64,000 nt of DNA from Imbricaverruca yamaguchii (Eukaryota; Arthropoda; Thecostraca; Neoverrucidae), in assembly GCA_034440575.1 (NCBI GenBank), contig JAOTOL010001621.1, forward strand, positions 971,001-1,035,000, read 5' to 3'. The stretch's first letter is position 1. Each line of letters starts with the position of its first letter. The position numbers were made by a program, and so were the translations under genes. Of this stretch, positions 1-10,146 are shown piece after piece. The notes under the pieces were generated by a model, which had not been told where the DNA came from, did not search any database, and was given only the letters and a program-made list of their open reading frames with translations.

Positions 1-954
1 GCCTCCACTTACTCGGGATAAAATTGTACGGTAAAATCGGATTCAAGACTTAGAATAACCCTAAATGTACGGTGAAACGGGAATAGTGTCCGAATATCAA
101 TCGAGCCACTCTTTACTTATGTACTTGGCCAGTAGTACTTAGTGGCTCCTTCCATTATTCCAGGTAAAGCACAAAGCAGAGCAAAGCAAATAATGCTCTT
201 CTGTGCATTTTTAGTATTGCGTTTAATAAATGCTGTCGGGCTATAATTCTGAGACATGCGTTTCAGTCTTATCGACACCAACGAACCCCGTTTTAGTGAA
301 ACATGTCAGGCATTCCCCGCAAGTAGATTTCAACGTCAGGCAAAAATGGCGCTTGTTTGTCACACTCTTGGATCGCCAGACCGCTACGCAGTTTCACGCA
401 CAGTGCCGCCGGATTTGCAGGGTGGCAACATGCTTATCCAGGCTTCGCCTGAGCTTTAGGTTTCTGACCACGTGAACCGCCGACGAACCGGGAAAGCGAT
501 CACGTGACATCCTGCTAATTTCGGTCAAGCGATTCCCCATAATGATGACGCTTTGAACACCCCATGTTCCTTCCACTCTGTCCAGACGAATTGACAGGTC
601 AGTATATTCCGGCCGCGAAATGCACAATGCTCACGAGCAGGAATGGGGTGGTATTGGGCGTCTGTGGTCGACCGTAGCTCGCCATGCGTCTGTTGGGCAA
701 ATGGATCAGGACAGACTGTAGCGTCTTTCCATTCGTGGAATTCGCCAGATCGGAAAGTAGTGGCCTGGGCAAGATCGTTGATTTGTCGCGTCCGTGGTTA
801 AGAGCAGTCAGCTCAGTACTTAAGAGTGCTTAACTCAATCCGTTATTCATTGCCGTCTCTCTTGCCACATAAAGTAACATAGCGATGTCAATTTAGCGAC
901 CATGCCTATCAATACAAATACAAACTCAAACGTAGCTCTCAACGTTTAGCACTC
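1..954. other. Unassigned intergenic sequence
   Basis: No repeat, RNA gene or convincing exon was recognised. The short frames near 230-630 on both strands lack recognisable domains, splice context or composition change, and they overlap each other, which suggests chance open frames. Confidence 0.5.
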
Positions 955-1580
955 ACCAAGCTATGATAGCTCCGGTACCACACTGAAATTTCACCGGTGG
1001 CAGATTCCAGGGCAAATCGACCAGGCAAGGGATATTGTCCACCCTCATGTCTCAGATTTTGAGCAAAATTAGTGCATGGGATTATCATATACCCCGAATC
1101 GTCCACCTGTGCAAATTCCACATCGAGCAGGTGAACGGTTCAGGTGAGTTATAGTCTCGGTCATTTCTAGAAGGTCACCCTGTAAAAGTATGTTCGGTGG
1201 CCGATAACTAAGTAATTATCAGTCAAAATATAAATATCGGACATTTGTGAACTCGCAAACATTCAAGGAATTTAATTCTGGCAATATTTGTAATATGTGG
1301 TGAATAATAAAAGAGGTGCCCCATGACATCAGATTACGGTACCTCCGGCGACCTCGATGCCTGTGAAATTTGTGTTTTTATTGACAGAATTGAAGGACCA
1401 ATGTCTTGGTTTGATATAGAGCACATAAAAAATGGCCGTTTTCCATGTACATCCTCATTTGGACAGCGCAAACGTTACCATATTTGAAGCGTTTCGAGGA
1501 TTCAGCTACCAACTTGGCCGTCCCTCCGTCCAACATCGAGATGCAGTTTGATAACACATACCAAGGTGTTCTCTGGCATT
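955..1580 (+). repeat. Dispersed repeat family X, copy 1
   Basis: This block shares collinear phrases with 1655-2110 in direct orientation and with 3690-4235 in inverted orientation. Shared landmarks include the phrase around CCACCCTCATG (1039), the AACGGTTCA phrase near 1133, GGTGGCCGATAACTA near 1196 and the CCTCGATGCC phrase near 1350. Similarity to the inverted copy continues further (through TTTGATAACACAT near 1555) than similarity to the direct copy. No coding potential was seen. It is probably a non-autonomous transposable element or part of one; clear termini were not found. Confidence 0.7.
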
Positions 1581-1654
1581 GTGTGGATGACGCACGGTTT
1601 TAAAAGTAATATACGCAAAGCTGTATGATATTCGTAACTTTAACGAACGATAAT

Positions 1655-2110
1655 GGAGGAATTCTAGAGTTAATCGACCAGCAAAGCAAAACCAGATTGT
1701 CCACCCTCATGTTTTAGAATATGAGCAAATGATTGATCCCTATGGTTATCATACGCCCGCAACCCTCTTGCTAAAATCTTATTTCGATCAGGTCAACGGT
1801 TCAGGAGTCATAGCCTCGGGTATTTCTGAAAGGCCACGTGGCAAGCTCGGTGGCCGATAACTATGCTAAATATCGTTCAAAATATACATGTCCCAGACAT
1901 ATTTGAATTCGCGAAGTTTCAAGGCTTCCAATTCCGGTAATACTTTTATGTGATAAAATATTGGAAAAGTTGCCGCACGATCTCAGGTCACGTGACCTCC
2001 GACGCCCTCGATGCCCGTGAAATTTTACTTCTTAAGATTGACACGATGGTAGGACCATATTTTCCCTACACATATAGAAAATAAAAATATTCGCGTATTT
2101 TTACAAACGT
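1655..2110 (+). repeat. Dispersed repeat family X, copy 2
   Basis: A diverged direct copy of 955-1445. It begins at the same landmark (AATCGACCAG near 1672), runs through CCACCCTCATG (1699), GGTGGCCGATAACTA near 1848 and CTCGATGCCCGTGAAAT near 2006, and stops matching soon after GGTAGGACCATATTTT near 2048. It lies directly left of the purine-rich array. Confidence 0.65.
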
Positions 2111-2159
2111 TTGTTTGAGAGCGCAAACCTTATCAGATGTCAAGATTATCAAGGATTGT

Positions 2160-3690
2160 ACTTCTAACTCGGTCAGGCCAGGCGTCAGCAGAGTCCAAGC
2201 CAAGAAAGGGCCCCTTACTTGATGGACAGAGTCGTTTGAGCGTTTGAAAAGGGCCCTCCGGCTTGCCGAAAAGGGCCTTGGGTTATCAAAGAGGGTCCCC
2301 GAAATGACGGAGGGGTCTAGTTGTCGCTGGGGATCTCGGGCCGTCAGAAAGGGCCCATGGACAGACAGAAGTGGATCGTTAAGGAGGCCCCCTGCGTCGA
2401 CGAAGAGGACCCCTGGCCGTTGGAGGACTCGGGCCGTCGGAGAGAGAGCCCAGTCTGCATGAAGGTCCCTTATGCCGATGAGGGCCGGAACCGCACAGGG
2501 GCCGCCTGCATGATAGAGGAGGCCCAAACTTTTGAGAAAAAGGAAGAAACAAAAGGAGATTCCAACCGGATCGAGAGTGAGATGAGCCGTGAAAGACGGT
2601 CTCTGAGCCGTCGGATTGGGCCCCGAGCCTGACATTCAGAGCCACTGGGTCGGCTTTGGCTCACGCTGATGGAGAGGATCTCAGAGCTGACAGCGGGCCT
2701 CAAGCCGATAAAGAGACCCCGAACTTCGGAGACGAACCGAGCTGAAGCGGAGGGTTCCCGGTGCTACGTAAAGGACTCCTGAGCTGCTGCACAGTAGTGG
2801 TGTTTTCAAGGGGTGAAGGGGTACCCGCTCCCCGTCGGGTCCAATGGAGCCCTCCAGGCGACCGCCCAGAGGGACGGAAATATATCCGAAGCAATGCTGA
2901 AGTACATTGAATAGCTTGTGTAGAAAGTGCCCTTGACACGTGAAGAGGTTCACCCCGAGGGCTAGCAAGAGCCGTGAAGACAAGAGGACTAGTCCGAGAG
3001 TTGGAGTACATATACCAGCTGGAAAGAGTAGTGTCAGCTGGAATTGACCCAGAACGGCTGATGAATAAGCAGACACGTGAGGGTCTGAGGAGGCTGGGGT
3101 GCTCCATCCGTCTGAAAGGGTACATGAGGGTTCAACAGGACCAATGCGAGCTGAAGAGGACTAGTGAGGGCCCATCTCAGGTCTGAAATTCTCCGAGATG
3201 AGATAGCCAGAAAGATTGGGAAATTTGATGGGCCACTACAAGCAGGAGTGGGTCTTGAGTGATGCAGCAAATCTCCTGAGAGTCAGAGATGACTGGACTT
3301 GGATTCTTCTGATGTTGAGTGTGACCCCTAATGGAAGAACAGGGCCACCCGACAGGAAAAACTCCTTGTTGGCTGGCAATCAAGGCGAGGAATACCGGGG
3401 GCCAGCCTCAGAGCTGCTCTTGAAACCACGAGAGCTGTCGATAACTAGGAAGGATCCATAGCAGCATGAGAAGGCCCTTGAGGGCGAATAGAGAGCTAAA
3501 GAGGAGGCCGTAGGTCAATGCTTGTGAGGAATACTGAGAGCCAATTCCAGAGCTAAAATGCCATTGCCAGCCAGAAAACTTGTCGAGTAGGAAGGTTCCC
3601 TGAAAGATAGAGCGGACAGAACTGTGATGCTTCTGAGGCTTGGGAGGAACACTGGGGGATAAACAGGGCCAGCCGGCTAATGGGGGTACC
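2160..3690 (+). repeat. Purine-rich degenerate minisatellite, period about 15-40 bp
   Basis: The + strand is strongly purine-biased and carries a recurring GAGG(C/T)CC or AGGGCCC motif about every 15-40 bases (for example 2207, 2248, 2270, 2346, 2381, 2404, 2463, 2519). The units are so diverged that no exact repeat survives. Minus-strand frames of up to 189 codons (2066-2635) arise from this composition and show no domain. The array sits between family X copies 2 and 3, which face each other. Similar degenerate arrays occur at 19540-20075 and, in reverse orientation, at 35990-36600. Confidence 0.6.
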
Positions 3691-4235
3691 GAGATCAATG
3701 TGTTATCAAACCGCAGTTCGATTTTTGACGGAGAGATGGCCGAGTTAGTAGCTCAATCCTCGAAATACTTCAAATATGGCAAAGCTTGCGCTCTCTAAAT
3801 AAGGATTTATAGAAAAACGCTCATTTTATATTTGCTATATATCAAGCCAAAACATGGTCCTTCCATTTTGTCAATTAAGAAAATAACGGGCATCGAGGTC
3901 AGCGGAGGTCATGTGCCCTCATGTCATGGGGTGACGAGTTCGTTATTCATCACATATGACAAATACCTCCGGAATTGGATTCCTTGAATCTTTACGAGTT
4001 CACAAATGTCCGGATATTTATATTTGACTGATAATTCACTTAGTTATCAGCCGTCGAACAGAGCCTTCCAGGGTGATCTTCCAAAACTTCCAGAGGCTAT
4101 ATAACTCATGAACCGTTGACCGGATCGAAGAAAAGTGTGCGCAGGTGGATTCAGGGCTGATCAAGATAAACCTATGCACCAATTTTGCTCAAAATCTGAG
4201 AATTCAGAGGGTGCCGGGCGCTGGTCGACCTGTCG
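3690..4235 (-). repeat. Dispersed repeat family X, copy 3 (inverted)
   Basis: Read on the minus strand this block matches copy 1 (955-1580): it starts at TCGACCAGC, continues through the bases complementary to 4100-4200, the GATAACTAAGTGAATTATCAG phrase near 4035, and ends with the TTTGATAACACAT phrase near 3700. Copies 1 and 3 therefore form inverted arms of about 540 bp separated by about 2.1 kb that contain copy 2 and the purine-rich array. Confidence 0.65.
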
Positions 4236-4247
4236 TGGAACGCCCCT

Positions 4248-4284
4248 GACGTCAGGTCGTCAGGTCCGTCAGGTCCTGACGTCT
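4248..4284. repeat. Short GTCAGGTC repeat flanked by inverted GACGTCAGG
   Basis: Three tandem GTCAGGTC-like units are bracketed by GACGTCAGG on the left and CCTGACGTC on the right, making a small palindromic structure directly outside family X copy 3. Confidence 0.5.
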
Positions 4285-4299
4285 GCTGTCTACGTTGGG

Positions 4300-4915
4300 A
4301 CATCACAACAGCTGGTGCGTTTCACGACGGATCGACCAATGCACTATTTTGTTATGAGGCAGCCAAATCATGCGCCTTTGTATTTCTGTCATCAAATTGA
4401 TCCACATTCAATGGGCTAGGGACCACAGAAAGTCATGAGGTCACGAGGTCATTGGCTCACGAGGTCAAACGTGGAAAATGTTCAGATTTTATCACGGATG
4501 TGTTCTTTTACATCATTTTTCCTCCCAAGGATGCATACTATGTCACATTTTCTCTTCACTATCGATGAGATATCTACCGCCATAGATACCCTTGTTATGT
4601 GTCCTCAAAATGCTGCCAGAGATTATAACTCCGAAACCGTTAGTCGGATCGGGATAAAACTTGTCTAAGCGTGTTCAGAGCACAAGGCTACCGTGTACAC
4701 CAATGTTGGTCCAAATACAGATTTATGGGGTGTTAAATTTGAGAGATAAATTTTTGGTCCATCTGTCATGGAACGCAGCAGCTGAAGAATTGTCATCTCT
4801 GCGTTCCTAAGGTCATGCTTTTCCCTGTAACCTGTATCCTTTCAACGGCCGGGAAGCGAACGAAGGAGGCACCAGTTGGCGACGCTGGGACCGATCTGGA
4901 GCCGACCTTGTCTCC
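4300..4915. other. Spacer with a family X remnant (about 4580-4675)
   Basis: The phrase ATAACTCCGAAACCGTTAG near 4626 followed by TCGGATCGGGATAAAACTTG resembles the phrase ATAACTCATGAACCGTTGAC of copy 3 (near 4101). This suggests a partial, diverged relative. The rest is unassigned. Confidence 0.4.
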
Positions 4916-4918
4916 TGT

Positions 4919-5566
4919 GTCGGACTGGGCCGGACTGCAGGCAGAGTCTCGTGTGCGACACGACTCTGTCGGACTGGGCCGGACTGCAGGCAGTCTCGTG
5001 TGTGACACGACTCTGTCGGACTGGGCCGGACTGCAGGCAGAGTCTCGTGTGTGACACGACTCTGTCGGCCTGGGCCGGACTGCAGGCAGAGTCTCGTGTG
5101 CGACACGACTCTGTCGGACTGGGCCGGACTGCAGGCAGTCTCGTGTGTGACACGACTCTGTCGGACTGGGCCGGACTGCAGGCAGAGTCTCGTGTACGAC
5201 ACGACTCTGTCGGACTGGGCCGGACTGCAGGCAGAGTCTCATGTGCGACACGACTCTATCGGACTGGGCCGGACTGCAGGCAGAGTCTCGTGTACGACAC
5301 GACTCTGTCGGACTGGGCCGGACTGCAGGCAGAGTCCCGTGTGCGACACGACTCTGTCGAACTGGGCCGGACTGCAGGCAGAGTCTCGTGTGTGTCACGA
5401 TTCTGTCGAACTGGGCCGGATTGCAGGCAGAGTCTCGTGTGTGACACGACTCTGTCGGCCTGGGCCGGACTGCAGGCAGAGTCTCGTGTGCGACACGACT
5501 CTGTCGGCCTGGGCCGGACTGCAGGCAGTCTCGTGTGCGACACGACTCTGTCGGCCTGGCGCCGCC
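4919..5566. repeat. 49-bp minisatellite, about 13-14 copies
   Basis: The unit runs from GTCGGACTGGGCCGGACTGC through GCAGAGTCTCGTGT to GACACGACTCT, 49 bp, with unit starts at 4919, 4968, 5015, 5064, 5113, 5160, 5209, 5258 and so on to about 5550. Two or more units lack one AG and are 47 bp long. Each full unit can fold into a hairpin: AGAGT and CGTGT pair with ACACG and ACTCT, with a 2-base bulge. Long frames on both strands (for example 4793-5680 minus and 4876-6057 plus) are by-products of the array and are not gene calls. Confidence 0.95.
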
Positions 5567-5620
5567 GCAACGCTGGCTCGGTGAGCGCCAGTGTGTGCGT
5601 CGCCACAGCGGCAGCTGCCG

Positions 5621-5652
5621 GCGCCAGGTCAGCAGCTGTGCTGACCTGGCGC
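5621..5652. repeat. Perfect 14-bp inverted repeat with 4-base loop
   Basis: GCGCCAGGTCAGCA (5621-5634) and its exact reverse complement (5639-5652) flank the loop GCTG. It lies in a GC-rich stretch (5566-5697) between the 49-bp minisatellite and the CT tract. No terminator role can be claimed in a eukaryotic context. Confidence 0.85.
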
Positions 5653-5697
5653 GCAGCTGGTCACAGACAACAGACGACAATGCGAGCCCGTCTCCAT

Positions 5698-5932
5698 CTC
5701 CCTGTGTCTATCGTTGTCTCTGTCCACCTTTATCTCTCTTTTTATCTCTCTCTTTATCTCTCTCTTTATCTCTCTCTCTATTTCTATCTCTCTCTATCTC
5801 TATCTCTCTCTCTCTCTCTATCTCTATCTCTCTATCTCTTTCTATCTCTCCCTCTCCCTCCCTCTCTCTCTCTATCTCTCTCTAGCTCTCTCTATCTCTC
5901 CCTCTCTCTCTCTCTCTCTCTTCTCTTCTTCA
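5698..5932. repeat. Polypyrimidine CTCTCTAT/CTTTAT microsatellite
   Basis: About 235 bp of CT dinucleotides interspersed with TAT and TTT on the + strand. It produces spurious serine- and leucine-rich frames. Confidence 0.95.
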
Positions 5933-6344
5933 GGACAACAGGTTGGAGTTCAAGCCTCTGGTCAATGCTGCATGAAAGTCGTCTGCAGTTTTGCCATACG
6001 CATACCGCTGCTGATTGTTGCTACACTGCATTCCATGTGAGGACGACGATATGGTAGTTCTGCTGGCAGTCATTAAAACTGCAGATCTAGTTGTCGAAGC
6101 TGCAGGGAACCTCTCTAGTTGTGATTGCGAGTTTTCTGTCAAGCGACCTCTCTGGCTGTAGATATCTCAACAGAGCCATTCCGCGAATGCTCCAACAAAC
6201 GGACTCATCTCAAGTTGAATGCACTCCAGAAGGTCTGGCACCACGCCGCCTAATGTCAGCACATTGCAGGCCACAAGACTACCTGTGCTGACATAGTTCC
6301 TCAATCTTGATGACTGAAGCATCTGGAGATGTGGGACAGATGCC
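5933..6344. other. Unassigned sequence
   Basis: No repeat or coding signal was recognised. Open frames here are short and without domains. Confidence 0.4.
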
Positions 6345-6645
6345 TAATGTAAGATTTTGAACATGGCTGGGGACACTTGGGGTCTACGTCTGAGAAGCTG
6401 AGTCCGTGGACACACGCGGTCTGGGTCTGGGGACACCATGGGACCACATCGGGGAACATCATGGGACCACATCCGTGGCCACCAGAGGATCAAATATTGG
6501 GACCGCGAGATCAAATATGTGCGCATCGGGAGACCACATCTGGGGATGCCATTGCCATGGGATTACATATGAGAACACCAGATTAAATTCGGCGCCACTC
6601 TGAGGTCAAGATTAACGACACTCTTAAGAGACCACATCTTAAGGC
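6345..6645 (+). repeat. Degenerate GGGACCACATC array, about 20-35 bp spacing
   Basis: The motif GGGACCACATC or a near variant recurs at about 6439, 6463, 6520 and in weaker form (GGACACTTGG, GGACACACG, GGGGACACC, GAGACCACATC) across the interval. Units are heavily diverged. Small frames on both strands reflect this composition. Confidence 0.55.
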
Positions 6646-6812
6646 AATCGGAAACCGCGCATATTTAATCTACAGGGACACGAATTACCATCCGCGGGAA
6701 AAAAAATGAGCGGAAGCTTGCGGGCACCATGAGTGCAAATCCATTGAAGTGGGGGGACACCTGTGCGGACGGCGGAGGATCGTTGCGGTCGCAGGGTTCC
6801 GACGCGACTCAC

Positions 6813-6971
6813 TTGAGCGTTCGGTCTGCTGCCGGCTTGGACGATGAGCAGTGCCAGCACGAGGATCGTCGGGGTCCTGGCGAGGCCGAGCGTCGTCGAC
6901 CGTGTCGCTGGCCGGTGGGGCAGGTCACCGCGAGAGGTCATGTCGCCGCCGCGTCCGTCAGCGGAGACCAT
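6813..6971 (-). CDS. Candidate first coding exon of a secreted or membrane protein
   Basis: Read on the minus strand, an ATG at 6971 sits in a textbook Kozak context (GCCGCCATGG). It opens a 53-codon frame starting MVSADGRGGDMTSRG and carrying a hydrophobic stretch, TPTILVLALLIVQAG, followed by SRPNAQ. That is the layout of a signal peptide or signal anchor with an unusually long N-region. A second ATG at 6941 would give a shorter leader. The frame meets the splice donor GTGAGT (6812-6807) exactly after the CAA codon, giving an intron in phase 0. Upstream (6972-7640) is CpG-rich, as expected for a promoter and 5' UTR. No downstream exon was recognised at lower coordinates, so the protein family is unknown. 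Start, leader and donor are seen; that this is a real gene is inference. Confidence 0.45.
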
Positions 6972-7640
6972 GGCGGCGGGCAACACTAGCGTCCCGGCAG
7001 AGGCCAGGTCCGACAGGCGGTGACCTGTCGTCCAGACGCGAGGTCGAGTCGTGACCTGGCGTCGCTGTCCCGTGTCGGGCGGCCTGTGGACGCGCCCGCC
7101 GCACGGCTCCCACCGCTGCCCGCTGCAGTGGACGTCGGTCGGCGAGTCGGAGACTGGGAGATGGGACGACACGTGCCGTGCTGCCGCCGCCACTGGCCCA
7201 CTGGTCGGCGCCAGCACCGCGGTGGCGGCGTGGAGTACGCGCCGCCGTCCCGGCACTCCCCGCACACCCGCGCGACGCTGACCGGCTGGCAGCGAGCACT
7301 GGGCGACGCGCGCTACACCTGACAATACTCGGGCTGGGGCCTCCGGACCCTGCCGCTCCGGCCGCGTCTCCAGCCCACGACTGACCGCTGCCGCAGCGCT
7401 GGCCACTGGCCACCCTAGCCACCTGCGGGTGGTTGGGCGGCTGGCCGCCAGGGGCGCTGCTGTCGGTTCACGCGTGCTGCCTGCTGCCCGCTGTGTCCAA
7501 CTCCCGCGGGCTTCTGGGAATGGCAGTTCTCGGCTGGAGGTCCTTGAAAGCGGGTCAATGGTGCGTGCGTGTATTTGGCCGTGTTTGGCTAGTGTTTATA
7601 TCGGTGGTGACGCGCAGCCGGATCGGAACAACTTCTCTTA
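6972..7640 (-). promoter_or_regulatory. CpG-rich block, possible promoter and 5' UTR
   Basis: A sharp rise in G+C and CpG over the flanks, placed immediately upstream of the candidate exon ending at 6971. No TATA box or defined initiator was identified. Overlapping frames on both strands (for example 6958-7422 minus, 7020-7322 plus) are expected in GC-rich DNA and are not called. Confidence 0.35.
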
Positions 7641-8383
7641 GCTGGTGCTGCTTCACAAGATTGGCAATACAATCTATTTATTATTTTGAAGTTGTCTCAC
7701 TCTGGAGTGAATGTTGCCTTCTCATTATTTCCCTTTCCACCATGACTTCCTTGTTCCTTTCCCTTTTCACAGCCGTTACCATGACACAAAAATCGCCCGC
7801 CAGCCGGAACCGCCAGCCGAAGTGATATGAATACATGCTGTTCTTCCAAAAGGGAAAGATTAAAACAAGATGCAGCTAGCAGCGGTATCAAAGACATCGA
7901 TAGCCATGAGCAGAAAGACATAGCGCTGTAGTGGTTGAATCGAACGATTGAATAGTTGGTACCATTTTTAAGTTCATGCTTGTTCTTATGAAAGGCATAG
8001 ATTGCATATCGTTAAAATATTTTGGAAGACGCCATTCAGCATGGTGGTTTTAACACTGACTCGCAATACATGCACACCGCACATGGCGTTAGGCGTGACG
8101 GTGAAATTCACGAAATGACTGCCTGGATCCGTATAATTCCATATGTATGCGATGCATATGTAGGGTAGAAGCAACGTGTGTTTCTACTGTGCATTCATCC
8201 ATCATTGGTGTAGGAATCTTATCCCAGGAGTCGAGGATTGGCATTTCGGTTCTGCGGTGGTGGCTTGGGCTAATTTCCACAAATACCGTAAGACCTTAAT
8301 GAGTACTGTTCTGCATTTGGCGTTGTCTGCAAGGCTGTGTCGTCTTAAACCTCGCCATTATACGGCATTTTCCCACCTTCGGT
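7641..8383. other. Unassigned sequence
   Basis: AT-richer DNA without recognised repeats or exons. Short frames near 7697-7921 and 7986-8280 show no domain. Confidence 0.4.
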
Positions 8384-9188
8384 CGTATAGGGGGTAGACC
8401 TCCTCCCCCATAGCGATTCGAAACCGTGCATGTTACGGAAACGAACCGAAGGCCAAAGTTATAGATCTGGCCGAGATCTCGCGATTGGAATTCAGTATGA
8501 CCTTCTAAGGTCAATGGTTGATCTTTGAGGTCAGGTCAAAAGTCTAAAATTGATTTTTTTTTGTTTTCCTAAGAAAATCGTCAGTTGTATCGAAGCCACC
8601 GTATAAATATCCACGAAATTCCCGGAAATATGTTCATTCGAACCTTGCGAACATAACGGCATATTATACGATGTGATAGGACCAATATATCATGCACCAA
8701 AAGAGGTCAGAACCATGACCCAAAATATCCAACTTTTCGAAGTGTTGCCCATTTCAAAGTTTAAAGTTCCCGATGGTAAAAATGGACGCTGAATTCGAAT
8801 TCAGAACGAAAATTACCGTAGGTCAGCTATGAAAGGTCGAAAGGTCAAACGAGGTCAACCGAGGTCGTCGATTTTTGGAACATTATTTTTCAATGGGAAC
8901 CCATCTGGGCATTTTTATTTTTCATTATATGCCCATAATTACGCTAAGTACGAAACAAAATACGTGCGATAATCACGTATTTGTTGAAAACTGGTCGGAG
9001 GTCCTCCCCTTTATGACCTCATAACTCCGTGACCTGATATGACCTAAAAATCACTAAAAGTCGTCAAAAGGTTGCCCAGGAGGGTACTGAAAATCTCAGA
9101 GCGATCCGTTCATCGGTTTGGAAGGAATACACAAAAAAAGTCATAGGGGGGGTTGCATCAACCCTCCCTCTATACGGGCTAGGGTTAA
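8384..9188. mobile_element. Non-autonomous TTAA-type element A (candidate)
   Basis: Both ends carry a G-run/C-run stem-loop next to CGTATAG: left 8384-8413 (TATAGGGGG pairing with CCCCCATA) and right 9142-9174 (CATAGGGGGGGTTG pairing with CAACCCTCCCTCTATA). On the minus strand the right end reads TTAA followed by CCCTAGCCCGTATAG (9188-9170), a typical piggyBac-like start. The left outer end is degraded and its TTAA is not clear. The interior has no ORF but is rich in AGGTCA/TGACCT half-sites (8511, 8536, 8704, 8840-8875, 9018-9050). Confidence 0.45.
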
Positions 9189-10145
9189 GCGATGATTTGC
9201 ACATGATTAAATTCGAACTAATATGTGGCTTCACTTCGATTTTCACACTCGTTGCAAGTCGCGGAAGACAATGACATAAAATTCGCGGGAAATCCTGCAC
9301 ACTCATGGGCGAAGGAGCCAAATGTAAGGCGAAGAGGGAAGGGGTTTCCACTTGGGTGGCATTCGCTGACAACATTTTGAAGGCGGCTGCACTCCAATTC
9401 ACCTGGGTGGGCTCCTTCTGGACTGACGGGCGCCTTCGGCTGACTTCCAGAGGGATGTTCTCGGCCATCCCGTAGGGAGCGCCTTTTGCAGGCAGATTGT
9501 AGCCGGTTAGGTTAGGTTAAGTTAGAGTCGCTCCAGTTCAAGTGGGCACCCACGGAAGATAGTGAGCTAGTCCCCCTGACCTCCTCCTCCGAGTAGACAC
9601 GCTCACGCCTGCACTGCTTCATATTGCATTCCATCTTTATATATTAGCTCGGTCTGCGCTATTTTCCTCCATCTCATTACGATAGGAGGGGACGCTAGGT
9701 GATTCTTATGCTTGATAATTAAATATGCCGAAGCCAAACAATCATAATTTGCGTATGGGACGAATATGCCATTTCGGAAGAACTATGAAAGAAACAACAA
9801 ATCAATGGAGATTAAGCACTACCGAATGGTGTGACACTCATTAATTCACAATTCATCCAAACTGCGTTAGTTTGACTATACATGCCTATATGTTTTACTT
9901 TGATTTCCATATATCGCTCATAGTCTGGAGAGCAAAAAGATAGGTAGCTGCGCAACACAAAACAAAATACTCTCAAAACCACCGGCATAATTTTAGGGCT
10001 GCTAGTAGCCAGATATGCATTCAGGATTAAAATATGATGCTTTATTGAAACCATAGTCGCATGAATCAAATCACATTGAAACCCACTGAAGCCATATGCA
10101 TAGGCATAGCCATAGGCAGGCATCTTTCCGGTAAAATCCTCACAC
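9189..10145. other. Unassigned sequence with TTAGG-like run at 9509-9522
   Basis: GGTTAGGTTAGGTTAAGTTAG (near 9507) resembles the arthropod telomere repeat TTAGG but is only a few units long and interstitial. The 149-codon minus frame at 9812-10261 extends into element B and shows no recognisable domain. Confidence 0.4.
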
Positions 10146-10146
10146 C

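Noticed and set aside
4793..6057. Frames of 295 codons (minus) and 393 codons (plus)
   Set aside because: They follow the 49-bp minisatellite and then the CT tract; no domain.
9507..9527. Telomere end
   Set aside because: Only a few TTAGG-like words occur, in the middle of other sequence.
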